From: Caulobacter ginsengisoli
GTDB taxonomy: Bacteria > Pseudomonadota > Alphaproteobacteria > Caulobacterales > Caulobacteraceae
Reading direction: 5' to 3'
DNA: 64,000 nt
Assembly (NCBI RefSeq): GCF_030814835.1
Contig: NZ_JAUSVS010000006.1
Location: 186,001 to 250,000 of the forward strand
The position numbers were made by a program, and so were the translations under genes. Within the stretch, counting starts at the first letter, position 1. Every line of letters starts with the position of its first letter. Positions 10,384-18,329 of this stretch are shown in pieces. The notes beneath the pieces are model-generated. The model saw only the letters and a list, made by a program, of their open reading frames with translations, was not told the DNA's origin and did not search any database.

Positions 10384-11280
10384 ATGCGCGTACTGAACCG
10401 GCCCGAAGGTCCCCTTCCGGGCGACTTCGATGTCTCGCGCCGCTCGCTGGGCGGCCTGTTCTTCGCCGGCTATGCGGTAGCCGCCTTTTCGGCCGAGGCC
10501 GACCCGATCCATACGGACGAAACCGGCCTGATCTGCGAGACCGTCATGGTCCCCGCCAGCGACCGCTCGATCCCGGCCTATGTCGCCCGGCCCAGGGCGA
10601 AGGGGAAGTTCCCCACCGTGATGGTGATCTCCGAGGTGTTCGGCATCCACGAATATATCCGCGACATCTGCCGGCGCCTCGCCAAGCTGGGCTATGTGGC
10701 CATGGCCACCGACTTCTTCGTGCGGGCCGGCGATCCGGCCCCGGTCACCGATTTCGCCGAGATCCGCCGCATCGTCTCGGCCGCCTCCGACGCCCAGGTG
10801 ATGACCGACCTGGACGCCAGCGTGCAATGGGCGATGGCGCAGGGCTTCGTCGATCCCAAGAAGATGGCTATTACCGGCTTCTGCTGGGGCGGGGCGGTGG
10901 TCTGGCTGGCCTGCGAGCGGTTCCGCTATTTCAAGTGCGGGGTGGCCTGGTACGGCCGCCTGTCGCGCCCGGCCGACGGGCAGTTCCTGTCCGAGCCCGA
11001 GCGCCGCTGGCCGCTGGAGCTGGCGCCAGAGCTGAAATGCCCGGTGCTGGGCCTCTATGGCGGCAAGGACCAGGGCATCCCCCAGAGCGACATCGAGAAG
11101 ATGCGCCAGGCGATGATCGACGGGCGCAAGACCAACAGCCAGCTGATCGTCTATCCCGAGGCCCAGCACGGCTTCCACGCCGACTACCGGCCCAGCTACA
11201 ACGCCGAGGCGGCGGCCGACGGCTGGAAGCGGATGCTGGACTATTTCGCCTTCTACAAGATGCCGGGTAAGTCGTACTAA
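10384..11280 (+). CDS. dienelactone hydrolase family protein
   Basis: The 298-residue product is an alpha/beta hydrolase of the dienelactone hydrolase type. The nucleophile elbow is GFCWGG, with cysteine in place of serine as in true dienelactone hydrolases; the acid is in the GLYGGKDQGIP loop and the histidine in EAQHGFHADYRPSY. The N-terminal 40 residues contain SRRSLGGLFFAGYAVAAFSAEA, which looks like a weak Tat-type or Sec export signal, so the protein may be periplasmic. GGGAGGAAACGCC precedes the ATG, a strong ribosome site. The natural substrate is not evident; no aromatic-degradation genes are nearby. Confidence 0.9.
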   Translation: MRVLNRPEGPLPGDFDVSRRSLGGLFFAGYAVAAFSAEADPIHTDETGLICETVMVPASDRSIPAYVARPRAKGKFPTVMVISEVFGIHEYIRDICRRLAKLGYVAMATDFFVRAGDPAPVTDFAEIRRIVSAASDAQVMTDLDASVQWAMAQGFVDPKKMAITGFCWGGAVVWLACERFRYFKCGVAWYGRLSRPADGQFLSEPERRWPLELAPELKCPVLGLYGGKDQGIPQSDIEKMRQAMIDGRKTNSQLIVYPEAQHGFHADYRPSYNAEAAADGWKRMLDYFAFYKMPGKSY

Positions 11281-11308
11281 GGCCTAGGTTCTAGAGGGGG
11301 CTCCGCCT

Positions 11309-12409
11309 TTGCGTTTTCCACGCATGCTCATCGAGGCGGAGTCGCCCGAACAGCTCGGCTACGACAAGATCAAGTTCAACCTGACCGAATCCTCGCTGCG
11401 GGACCGCACCCTGGCGGAACTGGGCCTGGACCTGAACGACCAGATCCTCTGCTACACCGATCACCTGGGCCTGCCGCCCCTGCGCGAGGCGATCGCGGCG
11501 CGGGCCGGGATGCAGAGTGGCGAGGTGCTGCTGACCGCGGGCGCCGCGGCGGCCCTGTTCATCGTGGCGGTCACCCTGCTGGATCGCGGCGACCACATGA
11601 TCGTGGTGCGGCCCAACTACGCCACCAACATCGAGACCCCGCGCATCCTGGGCTGCCAGGTCGAATGCCTGGACCTGAAGTTCGAGGACGGCTTTGCGCT
11701 GGACCTGGCGCGGCTCGAGACGATGATCACGCCCAAGACCAGGCTGATCAGCCTGACCACGCCGCATAACCCCACCGGCGTGGCGCTGTCGGCGGCCACC
11801 TTGCGGGCCGTCGCGGCGATGGCCGAGCGCCATGACGTGCATGTGCTGGTCGACGAGACCTATCGCGACATGTCCTTCGTGGAAAAGCCGCCGGTGGCCG
11901 CGACGCTCAGCGAGCGGCTGATCAGCGTCTCGTCCCTGTCGAAGAGCTATGGCATTCCCGGCATCCGCCTGGGCTGGATCGTCAGCCGCGACCGGGGGCT
12001 GAACTACCGCTTCCTGTGCGCCAAGGAGCAGATCGGCATCTGCGGCAGCGTGGTCGACGAGGCCATCGGCCTGGCCGCCTACAGCCAGGCCGACGCCTGG
12101 ATGGCCAGCGTCCAGGCCCCGCTCAAGGCGGCGTTCGACAGCGTGGCGGCCTGGATCGCCGCCGAGCCCATGCTGGAATGGGTGGAGCCGTCGGGCGGCT
12201 GCGTCTGCTTCCCGCGCATCGTCGGCGAGGTCGACATGGCGGTCTTCTACGCGACCTTGAACGACATCCACGGCTGCTATGTCGGGCCGGGGCACTGGTT
12301 CGAGCAGGACGACCGGTATTTCCGGCTGGGCTACGGCTGGCCGCTGCCGGCGGAGCTGGCGGGGGGGCTGAAGGCGATCTCGGCGTCGTTGCGGAAGGCG
12401 GCCCTCTAA
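11309..12409 (+). CDS. PLP-dependent aminotransferase, class I/II
   Basis: The 366-residue product is a fold-type I PLP enzyme. Cofactor motifs are TPHNPTGVALS, the aspartate-tyrosine pair in VLVDETYRDMS, and the Schiff-base lysine in SSLSKSYGIPGIRLGW. A TTG at 11309 is the likely start because AGAGGGGG lies 8 bases upstream; the first ATG (11324) is too far from it. The substrate cannot be told from sequence; the short N terminus and the SLSKSYGIPG motif recall capreomycidine-synthase-like and related aminotransferases of unknown role. It converges on dnaA across a family A element that overlaps its stop codon. Confidence 0.88.
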   Translation: MRFPRMLIEAESPEQLGYDKIKFNLTESSLRDRTLAELGLDLNDQILCYTDHLGLPPLREAIAARAGMQSGEVLLTAGAAAALFIVAVTLLDRGDHMIVVRPNYATNIETPRILGCQVECLDLKFEDGFALDLARLETMITPKTRLISLTTPHNPTGVALSAATLRAVAAMAERHDVHVLVDETYRDMSFVEKPPVAATLSERLISVSSLSKSYGIPGIRLGWIVSRDRGLNYRFLCAKEQIGICGSVVDEAIGLAAYSQADAWMASVQAPLKAAFDSVAAWIAAEPMLEWVEPSGGCVCFPRIVGEVDMAVFYATLNDIHGCYVGPGHWFEQDDRYFRLGYGWPLPAELAGGLKAISASLRKAAL

Positions 12410-12588
12410 ATCCTCACCCGGAGGGGGAGGGGGACCATGCGGAGCATGGTGGAGGGGGTCCGTGTGACTTCCAGGGTTCAAAAAAGGGCGCGGCGGATCG
12501 GCTGAGGACTCAAGCCAAGCGTGGGAACCACACCGACCCCCTCCACCACCGCTGCGCGGCGGTCCCCCTCCCCCTCCGGGTGAGGATT
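12409..12588. repeat. intergenic inverted repeat, family A copy 1
   Basis: Left arm 12409-12460 and right arm from about 12536 to 12588 form an outer stem (AATCCTCACCCGG... / ...CCGGGTGAGGATT, about 28 bp, perfect) and an inner stem (GGTGGAGGGGGTC / GACCCCCTCCACC). Between them lie two opposed self-complementary hairpins, ACCATGC-GGA-GCATGGT on the left and a CCGC-TGC-GCGG hairpin on the right. The core holds a GACTC (GANTC) site near 12507. It fills the convergent gap between the aminotransferase and dnaA genes and overlaps both stop codons, so it may also act as a two-way terminator. Confidence 0.9.
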
Positions 12589-14026
12589 AGCCGCGTAATT
12601 TCCGCGCCAGGGCCTCGAGATCCCGCGCCAGCTGCGCGTCCCCGGCCTTCAGTTCCTCGATCCGCCGCACCGCGTGCAGCACCGTCGTATGGTCCCGGCC
12701 GCCAAACCGCCGGCCGATATCGGGCAGCGAGCGGGTCGTCAGCTGCTTCGCCAGCCACATGGCCGCCTGTCTGGGCCGGGCGATGGAGCGGTTGCGGCGT
12801 TCGCTGATCAGGTCGGCCTGCTTGAGGCCGAAATGCTCGGAGGTGGCCTTCTGGATGTCGTCGATGGTGATGCGCTTTTCGGCGCCGCGCAGGTGGGGGC
12901 GCAGGATGGCCTGGGCTTCGTCCAGCGAGAGCCTGGAAACCCCGACCCCGGCGCGGGCGACCAGGGTGTTGAGGGCCCCTTCCAGCTCGCGGACACTGTC
13001 GGTGAAGCGGTCGGCCAGGAACTGCAGCACTTCGGGCCGGGCGGTGGCGGCGAAGCCCTGCTGGCGGCCGAGGGTGTCGAGCTTCTTTTCCAGGATGCCG
13101 AGCCGCAGGTCGCGGTCGGCCGGCTCGATGCCGCAGACCAGGCCCGCCGACAGGTGGCTGCGCAGGCGGGCGTCGATCTCGGTGATGGCGCTGGGCGGCC
13201 GGTCGGTGGAGAACACCACCCGGCGGCCGTCCTCCATCAGGGCGGTCAGGGTGTGGAACAGCTCTTCCTGCGTGGACTGCTTGCCGCCGACGAAGTGGAC
13301 GTCGTCGATCAAGAGCAGGTCGGCGTCGCGCAGCTCTTCCTTGAAGGCGGTGGTGGCGCGGTCCATCACCGCCCGCACGAAGGTCGACAGGAAGCGCTCG
13401 GCGCTCAGATAGACCACCTTGCGGGTCGGCTGGGTGCGCATGGCCTCCCAGGCCATGGCGTTCATCAGGTGGGTCTTGCCGAAGCCGTAGGAGCTGTGGA
13501 TCACCACCGGGTTGAAGTGACCGTCGGCCCAGCTGGCCACGCGCTTGGCCACCGCATAGGCGAACTCGTTGGCCGGTCCCACCACGAAGGTGTCGAAGGT
13601 GAAGCGCTCCTGCAGCCCGCCCAGGGCGGCGCTGCGGCCGCGGCCGGCGGCGGGGGCCGCGTCGGTGGAGACGGGATCGGCGATTTCCAGCGGCGAGACG
13701 ACGACGGCCGGGCTCGCGGAAGAGGCCGGACCAGCCTCGGCCTCGAACTCCATGCGCGACTTGAGGTCCAGGTGACGGCCCTGCGGGTCGTTCTGGGCCC
13801 ACAGCTCGGCGATGCGGCGCCAAGCGTTGCGGCGAATCCAGTCGCGGGCGACGCCCGTGGGGGTGACCAGCACCAGGGCGCCGGCGGCGCCCTCGCGCAG
13901 GGCCGCTTGGCTCAGCCAGGAACCGAAATCAGCCTCACCCAGCTCACGACGCAGGGCCGAACAGGCCTTGGTCCAAACGGTGTCGGCTGGCGTCAGCTCA
14001 GGCATGCCTTGAGCGCCCCTTGTCAT
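12587..14026 (-). CDS. dnaA: chromosomal replication initiator protein DnaA
   Basis: The 479-residue product binds DnaA boxes at the origin and loads the replicative helicase. Domain I (WTKACSALRRELGEADFGSW) is followed by a linker, the AAA+ domain and the C-terminal DNA-binding helix-turn-helix (FGGRDHTTVLHAVRRI). Walker B is LLLIDDVHFVGGK. In Walker A the usual first glycine is Ser178 (S-S-Y-G-F-G-K-T, residues 178-185), an unusual change. Two adjacent ATGs occur; the one at 14026 has AGGGG 6 bases upstream and is preferred over 14029. Longer in-frame starts lie inside the leader. Confidence 0.97.
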   Translation of the reverse strand: MTRGAQGMPELTPADTVWTKACSALRRELGEADFGSWLSQAALREGAAGALVLVTPTGVARDWIRRNAWRRIAELWAQNDPQGRHLDLKSRMEFEAEAGPASSASPAVVVSPLEIADPVSTDAAPAAGRGRSAALGGLQERFTFDTFVVGPANEFAYAVAKRVASWADGHFNPVVIHSSYGFGKTHLMNAMAWEAMRTQPTRKVVYLSAERFLSTFVRAVMDRATTAFKEELRDADLLLIDDVHFVGGKQSTQEELFHTLTALMEDGRRVVFSTDRPPSAITEIDARLRSHLSAGLVCGIEPADRDLRLGILEKKLDTLGRQQGFAATARPEVLQFLADRFTDSVRELEGALNTLVARAGVGVSRLSLDEAQAILRPHLRGAEKRITIDDIQKATSEHFGLKQADLISERRNRSIARPRQAAMWLAKQLTTRSLPDIGRRFGGRDHTTVLHAVRRIEELKAGDAQLARDLEALARKLRG

Positions 14027-14206
14027 CATTAGCCCCTCACTTCTCTCGTTTCCGGTCACGCCCGAACCCACAACATTGTCCGTCCCCCGCGACGGAAAAC
14101 GCCCTTCAGAAACAGGGAAAGCTTCCCCGCGCGGCGTATGCGCATGCATCCGCCGCCGCTTTTGTTTTCATCCGACTGAGGAAGGAAAAAATGCGTCTGT
14201 GGCCCA

Positions 14207-14234
14207 ACACTAGCCACCTCGATGGGGGGGTCAA
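14207..14234 (-). promoter_or_regulatory. dnaA promoter (sigma-70/73 type)
   Basis: On the minus strand TTGACC (14229-14234) is followed after 17 bases by TAGTGT (14207-14212). Transcription from here would give a dnaA leader of about 170 bases, similar in size to the long dnaA leader known in Caulobacter. The 449-base gap 14027-14475 between dnaA and rpsT holds this leader, the promoter, the GANTC cluster and the rpsT terminator; I see no gene in it. Confidence 0.65.
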
Positions 14235-14248
14235 ACGGGAAATTTGAC

Positions 14249-14275
14249 GACTCCAGCGAATCTTTCTGTTGACTC
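14249..14275. promoter_or_regulatory. cluster of GANTC (CcrM-type) methylation sites upstream of dnaA
   Basis: GACTC at 14249, GAATC at 14258 and GACTC at 14271 lie directly upstream of the dnaA -35 element, with a fourth site (GACTC) at 14361. In Caulobacter the methylation state of GANTC sites at the dnaA promoter tunes dnaA transcription through the cell cycle. The sites are seen; the regulation is inferred by analogy. Confidence 0.6.
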
Positions 14276-14387
14276 GCGAGGACCCCTCGCCCCGCAAGGG
14301 AATTCGTTAACCGCGCGAGTTCGGAGCAGGGTTAATTGGCCGCAGGCAGCGCGTACGACGGACTCCGAACGGGGCTTGGGTCAAGCG

Positions 14388-14418
14388 AAAAAACCGACCC
14401 GGTCAGGGACCGGATCGG
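14388..14418 (-). terminator. rho-independent terminator downstream of rpsT
   Basis: On the minus strand an 11-base stem (CCGATCCGGTC / GACCGGGTCGG, one mismatch, 3-base loop) is followed by T6. It lies about 60 bases after the rpsT stop codon. A second small hairpin (CGCTGAT/ATCAGCG, 14427-14442) sits between them. Confidence 0.85.
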
Positions 14419-14475
14419 TTCAAAAGCGCTGATAAATCAGCGTTCTACGGAAATCGTGGGCAATCAGCCCAAAGA

Positions 14476-14745
14476 TTAGGCCGCGGCCATCTTCTTGAGC
14501 TGGGCCGCCAGGCGCGAGACCTTGCGCGAGCCGGTGTTCTTGTGGACCACGCCCTTGGACACGGCCCGCATCAGTTCGGACTGAGCCTCGATGAAGGCGG
14601 CCTTGGCGGCCCCGGCGTCGCCGCCGGTCAGAGCTTCTTCGAACTTGCGCAGGAAGGTGCGGACACGCGAGCGGCGGGCCTTGTTGACCTCGGTGCGGCG
14701 CTCGATCTTACGGATCGCTTTTTTAGCGCCGGGATTGTTGGCCAT
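14476..14745 (-). CDS. rpsT: 30S ribosomal protein S20
   Basis: The 89-residue basic protein is small-subunit protein bS20, which binds 16S rRNA early in assembly. The N terminus [17 protein letters not shown] and the motif [14 protein letters not shown] are diagnostic, and length is normal (about 87). It lies upstream of dnaA on the same strand, the arrangement seen in Caulobacter, but has its own promoter and terminator. Confidence 0.97.
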   Translation of the reverse strand: MANNPGAKKAIRKIERRTEVNKARRSRVRTFLRKFEEALTGGDAGAAKAAFIEAQSELMRAVSKGVVHKNTGSRKVSRLAAQLKKMAAA

Positions 14746-14809
14746 GGCTTAGAAAACCTCGAACGGACTGGACGCCCGAGAATGGGCGCCACTGAATTGG
14801 AAGGCGCGC

Positions 14810-14838
14810 GATATACGCAACGCTGGCCCCCGGGTCAA
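14810..14838 (-). promoter_or_regulatory. rpsT promoter (sigma-70/73 type)
   Basis: On the minus strand TTGACC (14833-14838) is spaced 17 bases from TATATC (14810-14815), a near-consensus housekeeping promoter about 65 bases upstream of the rpsT start. A strong promoter fits a ribosomal protein gene. Confidence 0.75.
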
Positions 14839-14875
14839 TGCGCAGACGCCAGGCAAGTCGTTGAAAGGACTCTTT

Positions 14876-15331
14876 ATGCACCGCCGGACCTTGCTGGTTT
14901 CCCTCGCCGCGCTGGGCGCGGCAGCCAGTTGCAGTCAGAAGAGCGACGACCTGGCGGTGATCTGCGATCCGGACCTGGTCGAGGCCGTCAAGCGCTCGTT
15001 GACGACGTATCAGAAGTCGCACCCGGACAGCCGCTGGACGATTGCGCAGGGACCGCCGACGGAGCTCATCAAACTCGCCGAAGCCGACGGCGCGCGAATC
15101 CTGATCACCCACCAGCTGCTGCTGGCCGACAATCTTCAGCGCACGCGCCGGGCGCCGCTGGAAAACCGCTGGACGGTGGGAACCCCGGAAGCGCCCGTCG
15201 CGGTGGTGGTGACCAAGGGCGCGGGCGAAGCGGCGGCCAAGGCCTTCGCCGAATGGCTGGGGTCCATCGCCGGCCAGTTCATCTTCAGCGGCGCCACCCT
15301 GCCTAACGCCGACGCCCCTACCGCCCCTTGA
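14876..15331 (+). CDS. small lipoprotein resembling part of a ModA-type binding protein
   Basis: The 151-residue product has a basic start (MHRRTLL), a hydrophobic segment and a lipobox AASC, so it is a predicted lipoprotein. ATG 14876 has GAAAGGA 7 bases upstream and is preferred over an upstream TTG at 14861. The mature part ([60 protein letters not shown]) resembles the fold of molybdate/anion-binding proteins, but at about half their length. Whether it still binds a ligand is unknown. It overlaps the 3' end of the convergent enoyl-CoA hydratase gene by 14 bases. Confidence 0.8.
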   Translation: MHRRTLLVSLAALGAAASCSQKSDDLAVICDPDLVEAVKRSLTTYQKSHPDSRWTIAQGPPTELIKLAEADGARILITHQLLLADNLQRTRRAPLENRWTVGTPEAPVAVVVTKGAGEAAAKAFAEWLGSIAGQFIFSGATLPNADAPTAP

Positions 15332-16097
15332 AGTCAGGCTTCCGCTTTTCCACGAAGGCGGCCATGCCCTCCTTCTGGTCCTCGAAGGCGAAGAGGGAGT
15401 GGAAGAGGCGCCGCTCCAGGGCGACGCCGGCGGTCAGGGTGGTCTCGTAGGCGGCCTCGACCAGCTCCTTGTTCATCATCACCGCCAGCGGTGAGAGCGA
15501 GGCGATCTTGGCGGCGGCCTCCAGGGCCTCGTCCAGCAGGCGGTCGGCGGGCACGACCCGGCTGACCAGCCCGGCCCGCTCGGCCTCGGCCGCGTCCATC
15601 ATTCGGGCCGTGAGGATCATGTCCATGGCCTTGGACTTGCCGACGAACCGCGTCAGCCGCTGGGTGCCGCCGATGCCGGGGGCGACGCCGAGATTGATCT
15701 CCGGCTGGCCGAATTTCGCCGTGTCGGCGGCGATGATGAAGCTGCACATCATGGCCAGCTCGCAGCCGCCGCCCAGGGCATAGCCCGAGACCGCCGCGAT
15801 GATCGGCTTGCGGAACCCCTCCAGCGCCTTGGCCGCGTCGGCGAAGAAGTTCGACGTGAACATCTGCGCATAGGACTTGGACGACATCTCCTTGATGTCG
15901 GCCCCCGCCGCGAAGGCCTTGGGCGAGCCGGTCAGCACCAGGCAGCGGATGCTGTCGTCGGCCGTGGCGGCGGTCAGGGCCTGGGCCAGTTCGCCGAGCA
16001 GCTCGCTGTTGAGGGCGTTGAGCGCCTCGGGGCGGTTGAGGCGCACCAGGGTCACGCCGGGGGAGGGGGTTTCGATCAGCAGGGTGTTGTAGGTCAT
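15318..16097 (-). CDS. enoyl-CoA hydratase
   Basis: The 259-residue product is a crotonase-fold enzyme hydrating 2-enoyl-CoA in fatty-acid beta-oxidation. The CoA/oxyanion motifs are [11 protein letters not shown] and [35 protein letters not shown] in two blocks, with the catalytic glutamates in CELAM and [12 protein letters not shown] 16097 gives the normal N terminus [10 protein letters not shown] and family length; an upstream open frame to 16268 runs into the family E repeat and is not coding. An enoyl-CoA hydratase gene beside rpsT-dnaA is typical of Caulobacter. Confidence 0.94.
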   Translation of the reverse strand: MTYNTLLIETPSPGVTLVRLNRPEALNALNSELLGELAQALTAATADDSIRCLVLTGSPKAFAAGADIKEMSSKSYAQMFTSNFFADAAKALEGFRKPIIAAVSGYALGGGCELAMMCSFIIAADTAKFGQPEINLGVAPGIGGTQRLTRFVGKSKAMDMILTARMMDAAEAERAGLVSRVVPADRLLDEALEAAAKIASLSPLAVMMNKELVEAAYETTLTAGVALERRLFHSLFAFEDQKEGMAAFVEKRKPDFKGR

Positions 16098-16142
16098 GAC
16101 GCGGGTTTTGGACCGGCTCGCGGCTGCGCTCAAGCCCTTCGC

Positions 16143-16309
16143 ATTCCTCGCCCATTGGGCGAGGGGGACCACGAAGTGGTGGAGTGGGCTCTGGGGAGCA
16201 CACGGAGCTTCAAGCATGCCCACCCCGACAGTGCTCGATCCGGAAACACCGTGTGCTCCACGGCCCACTCCGTCGGCTTCGCCGCCACCTCGCCCAACGG
16301 GCGAGGAAT
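16143..16309. repeat. intergenic inverted repeat, family E copy 1
   Basis: Outer arms ATTCCTCGCCC (16143) and GGGCGAGGAAT (ending 16309) flank self-complementary segments (CTCGCCC-ATT-GGGCGAG left, CTCGCCC-AAC-GGGCGAG right), then opposed hairpins ACCAC-GAA-GTGGT (left) and CGGC-TTC-GCCG (right), then an inner stem GGAGTGGGC/GCCCACTCC and GAGCACACGG/CCGTGTGCTC. It fills the 235-base gap between the enoyl-CoA hydratase and TraB-family genes, which run on the same strand. Confidence 0.88.
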
Positions 16310-16332
16310 TAGGGGAAGGCGGTTAAGCCCCC

Positions 16333-17220
16333 CTACCTCGGCCCCTCGACCTTGAACCCCCTCGCCCGCAGCAACGCCGGCACCCCGTCCGGGCCGACCA
16401 GGTGGCCGGCGCCCACGACGATGACCGTCTCGCCCGAGCCCGCCATGCGCTGGGTGATGGCCTCGACCCAGCGGTTGTTGCGCTGGGTGATCATGCGGTC
16501 GAAGAGGTCGGGCGAGGCGCGCTTCATCGGCTCCAGCCCCTCGGTCTGCAGGGCCTTGAGGTCGCCCGACAGCCAGGCGGCCAGCAGGCGGTTGTAGGCG
16601 TCCGGCTCTTCTTCGATCTGGCGCAGGGTGTCCTCCAGCGAGGCCAGCTGGTCGGCCTCGGGGGCGTCGGCGAAGAAGCCGATCTGTTCGTCGGCCGTCT
16701 CGAAGGCCTTGCGCAGGGCGGTGGGCGGGGTCGCTTTCTCGATGGTCTGCTCGACCCCGTCGGCGGCCCCGGCCCCGCGCTGGGACATGTCCACCAGTCC
16801 CACGGTGACGTCGGCCAGCCAGGGGCGCAGGCGGTCCATCTGCTCCAGCGACAGGCCAAGCTTCGGGGCCAGCCGGGCCAGCCGCTCGCGGCCGGCGGGG
16901 GTCAGCTTGGCGAGCAGGCTCTCGCCCGGCGGCAGCAGGCCCTTGGCCTTGACCACCTCGACCCCGGCCGCCTGGCTGGCCGGGTCGAAGGGCAGCTCGA
17001 ACCACAGGTCGTCGGCCTTGGCCAGGGCGTCGGTCAGCACCTTGGGCTTCCAGTCCAGGCCGGGCGGCAACACATGCACCGAGCCGAAGATGACCACGGT
17101 GGAATCGGCGTCCCTCACGACCCAGACCGGCGGCTGGGCGGCGGCGACGCCGAAGCCGACCAGCCAGACCGTGGCCGCGGCGACCAGGCGCTTCCACGCC
17201 CTGCTGAAATTGAAGGCCAT
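16333..17220 (-). CDS. TraB/GumN family protein
   Basis: The 295-residue product has an N-terminal signal or anchor (LVAAATVWLVGFGVAAAQP) and the TraB/GumN domain: VVIFGSVHVLPPGLDW at the N terminus (the family's G-T/S-x-H motif) and VVGAGHLVGPDGVPALLRARG at the C terminus (second conserved His). The family is related to Tiki-type metal-dependent proteases; the substrate in bacteria is unknown. It starts only 10 bases after mutM and is very likely cotranscribed with it. Confidence 0.9.
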   Translation of the reverse strand: MAFNFSRAWKRLVAAATVWLVGFGVAAAQPPVWVVRDADSTVVIFGSVHVLPPGLDWKPKVLTDALAKADDLWFELPFDPASQAAGVEVVKAKGLLPPGESLLAKLTPAGRERLARLAPKLGLSLEQMDRLRPWLADVTVGLVDMSQRGAGAADGVEQTIEKATPPTALRKAFETADEQIGFFADAPEADQLASLEDTLRQIEEEPDAYNRLLAAWLSGDLKALQTEGLEPMKRASPDLFDRMITQRNNRWVEAITQRMAGSGETVIVVGAGHLVGPDGVPALLRARGFKVEGPR

Positions 17221-17230
17221 GGAAACTCCG

Positions 17231-18094
17231 TCAGGTCTGGCAGATGGGACAGTGGAAGGTCGAGCGGCCGGCCTGGACCTGGCGGGCTACCACGCCGCGG
17301 CAGGTCGGCCGGGGACAGGGATCGCCCTCGTGGTCATAGACCTGGAAGCGGTGCTGGAAATAGCCCAGGGCGCCGTCGGCGGCGGCATAGTCCTTGAGCG
17401 AGGAGCCGCCGGCCGCGATGGCCTCGGTCAGCACCTCGCGGATGGCCGTGGTCAGGGCGGTCAGCTTGCGTCTGGGGACCTCGCCGGCCGGCTTGTCGGG
17501 GGCGATCTTCGCCCGGTAGAGCGCCTCGCAGACATAGATGTTGCCCAGCCCCGCCACGACATGCTGGTCGAGCAGCAGGGTCTTGGGCCCCTGTTTGCGG
17601 CCGGCGAAGGCTTTGGCGAGCACCTCGACATCGAAGTCGGGGCCCAGCGGCTCGGGCCCCATGCCGGCGAACCAGGGGTGCTGGGACAGGCGGTCGGTGG
17701 GGATCAGGTCCATGAAGCCGAACCGGCGCGGGTCATAGTAGGTAATGCGGCTGCCGGCCTCGGTCTCGAAGACGACATGGGCGTGCTTGGGATCGGGCGG
17801 GGTCGAGTAATAGAACTCGCCGGGCTGTTCCTTGAGGCGCGCGCCCTCGATCTCGAACCGACCCGTCATGCCGAGATGCATGACCAGGGTGTCGCCGCGA
17901 TCCAGCGGGGCCAGCAGGTATTTGGCCCGCCGGGTCAGGCCCTCGATCCTGGCCCCGGTCAGCCTTTGCACAAACCCCTCGGGCAGCGGAAAGCGCAGGT
18001 CCGGGCGCCGCGCCTCCACCCGGCTCAGCCTGGCCCCCTCCAGGGCGGGCGCCAGACCGGCGCGGACGGTTTCGACTTCGGGAAGCTCGGGCAT
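17231..18094 (-). CDS. mutM: formamidopyrimidine-DNA glycosylase (Fpg/MutM)
   Basis: The 287-residue product excises oxidised purines such as 8-oxoguanine and nicks the abasic site. The catalytic N terminus MPELPEVET (Pro2 nucleophile, Glu3) is intact. RRAKYLL carries the conserved beta-lysine, GLGNIYVCEALYRAKI the helix-two-turn-helix, and the C-terminal zinc finger has CPRPTC and CPICQT. Length is slightly above the usual 270. In Caulobacter relatives mutM lies divergent to ubiE; here a LytTR/DUF2306 pair and a family C repeat intervene. Confidence 0.97.
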   Translation of the reverse strand: MPELPEVETVRAGLAPALEGARLSRVEARRPDLRFPLPEGFVQRLTGARIEGLTRRAKYLLAPLDRGDTLVMHLGMTGRFEIEGARLKEQPGEFYYSTPPDPKHAHVVFETEAGSRITYYDPRRFGFMDLIPTDRLSQHPWFAGMGPEPLGPDFDVEVLAKAFAGRKQGPKTLLLDQHVVAGLGNIYVCEALYRAKIAPDKPAGEVPRRKLTALTTAIREVLTEAIAAGGSSLKDYAAADGALGYFQHRFQVYDHEGDPCPRPTCRGVVARQVQAGRSTFHCPICQT

Positions 18095-18165
18095 GTGGGG
18101 AGCATATGGGGCGGGGTTGGAATTGCGCCATCCGGCGGTTGGCGAATTTGGCGTTGTGCAGATTT

Positions 18166-18309
18166 TTCACCACGAACAACACGAACAACACGAACGGGTC
18201 GGCGCTAGCCCAGCTCTGACCCGAAGGGTCTGTTTGATAGATCGGGCCTTCGGCCGGGAGGACGCGTTTGGCTCCGTCTGTTCGTGTTGTTCGTGTTGTT
18301 CGTGGTGAA
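18166..18309. repeat. intergenic inverted repeat, family C copy 1
   Basis: A 30-base arm at 18166-18195 (TTCACCACGAACAACACGAA...) is perfectly complementary to 18280-18309. Each arm is itself made of tandem nonamers, ACGAACAAC on the left and GTTGTTCGT on the right. The core of 84 bases includes a hairpin (CGGGCCTTCGGCCGG region near 18243). The second copy, 39231-39547, has the unit ACGAACCAC with matching changes in the other arm. It lies between LytTR and mutM genes of the same strand. Confidence 0.92.
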
Positions 18310-18329
18310 CCTTTCCTGTCGCATCCAGC

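Noticed and set aside
12409-12588. Family A repeats as ordinary bidirectional terminators
   Set aside because: Several copies lie between same-strand genes, there is no T-run next to the stems, and the opposed hairpins and shared core are not needed for termination. A secondary terminator role is still possible.
14027-14475. Possible replication origin in the dnaA upstream region
   Set aside because: I see no cluster of TTATCCACA-type DnaA boxes and no AT-rich unwinding region; in Caulobacter the origin is separate from dnaA. The region is explained by promoter, leader and terminator.
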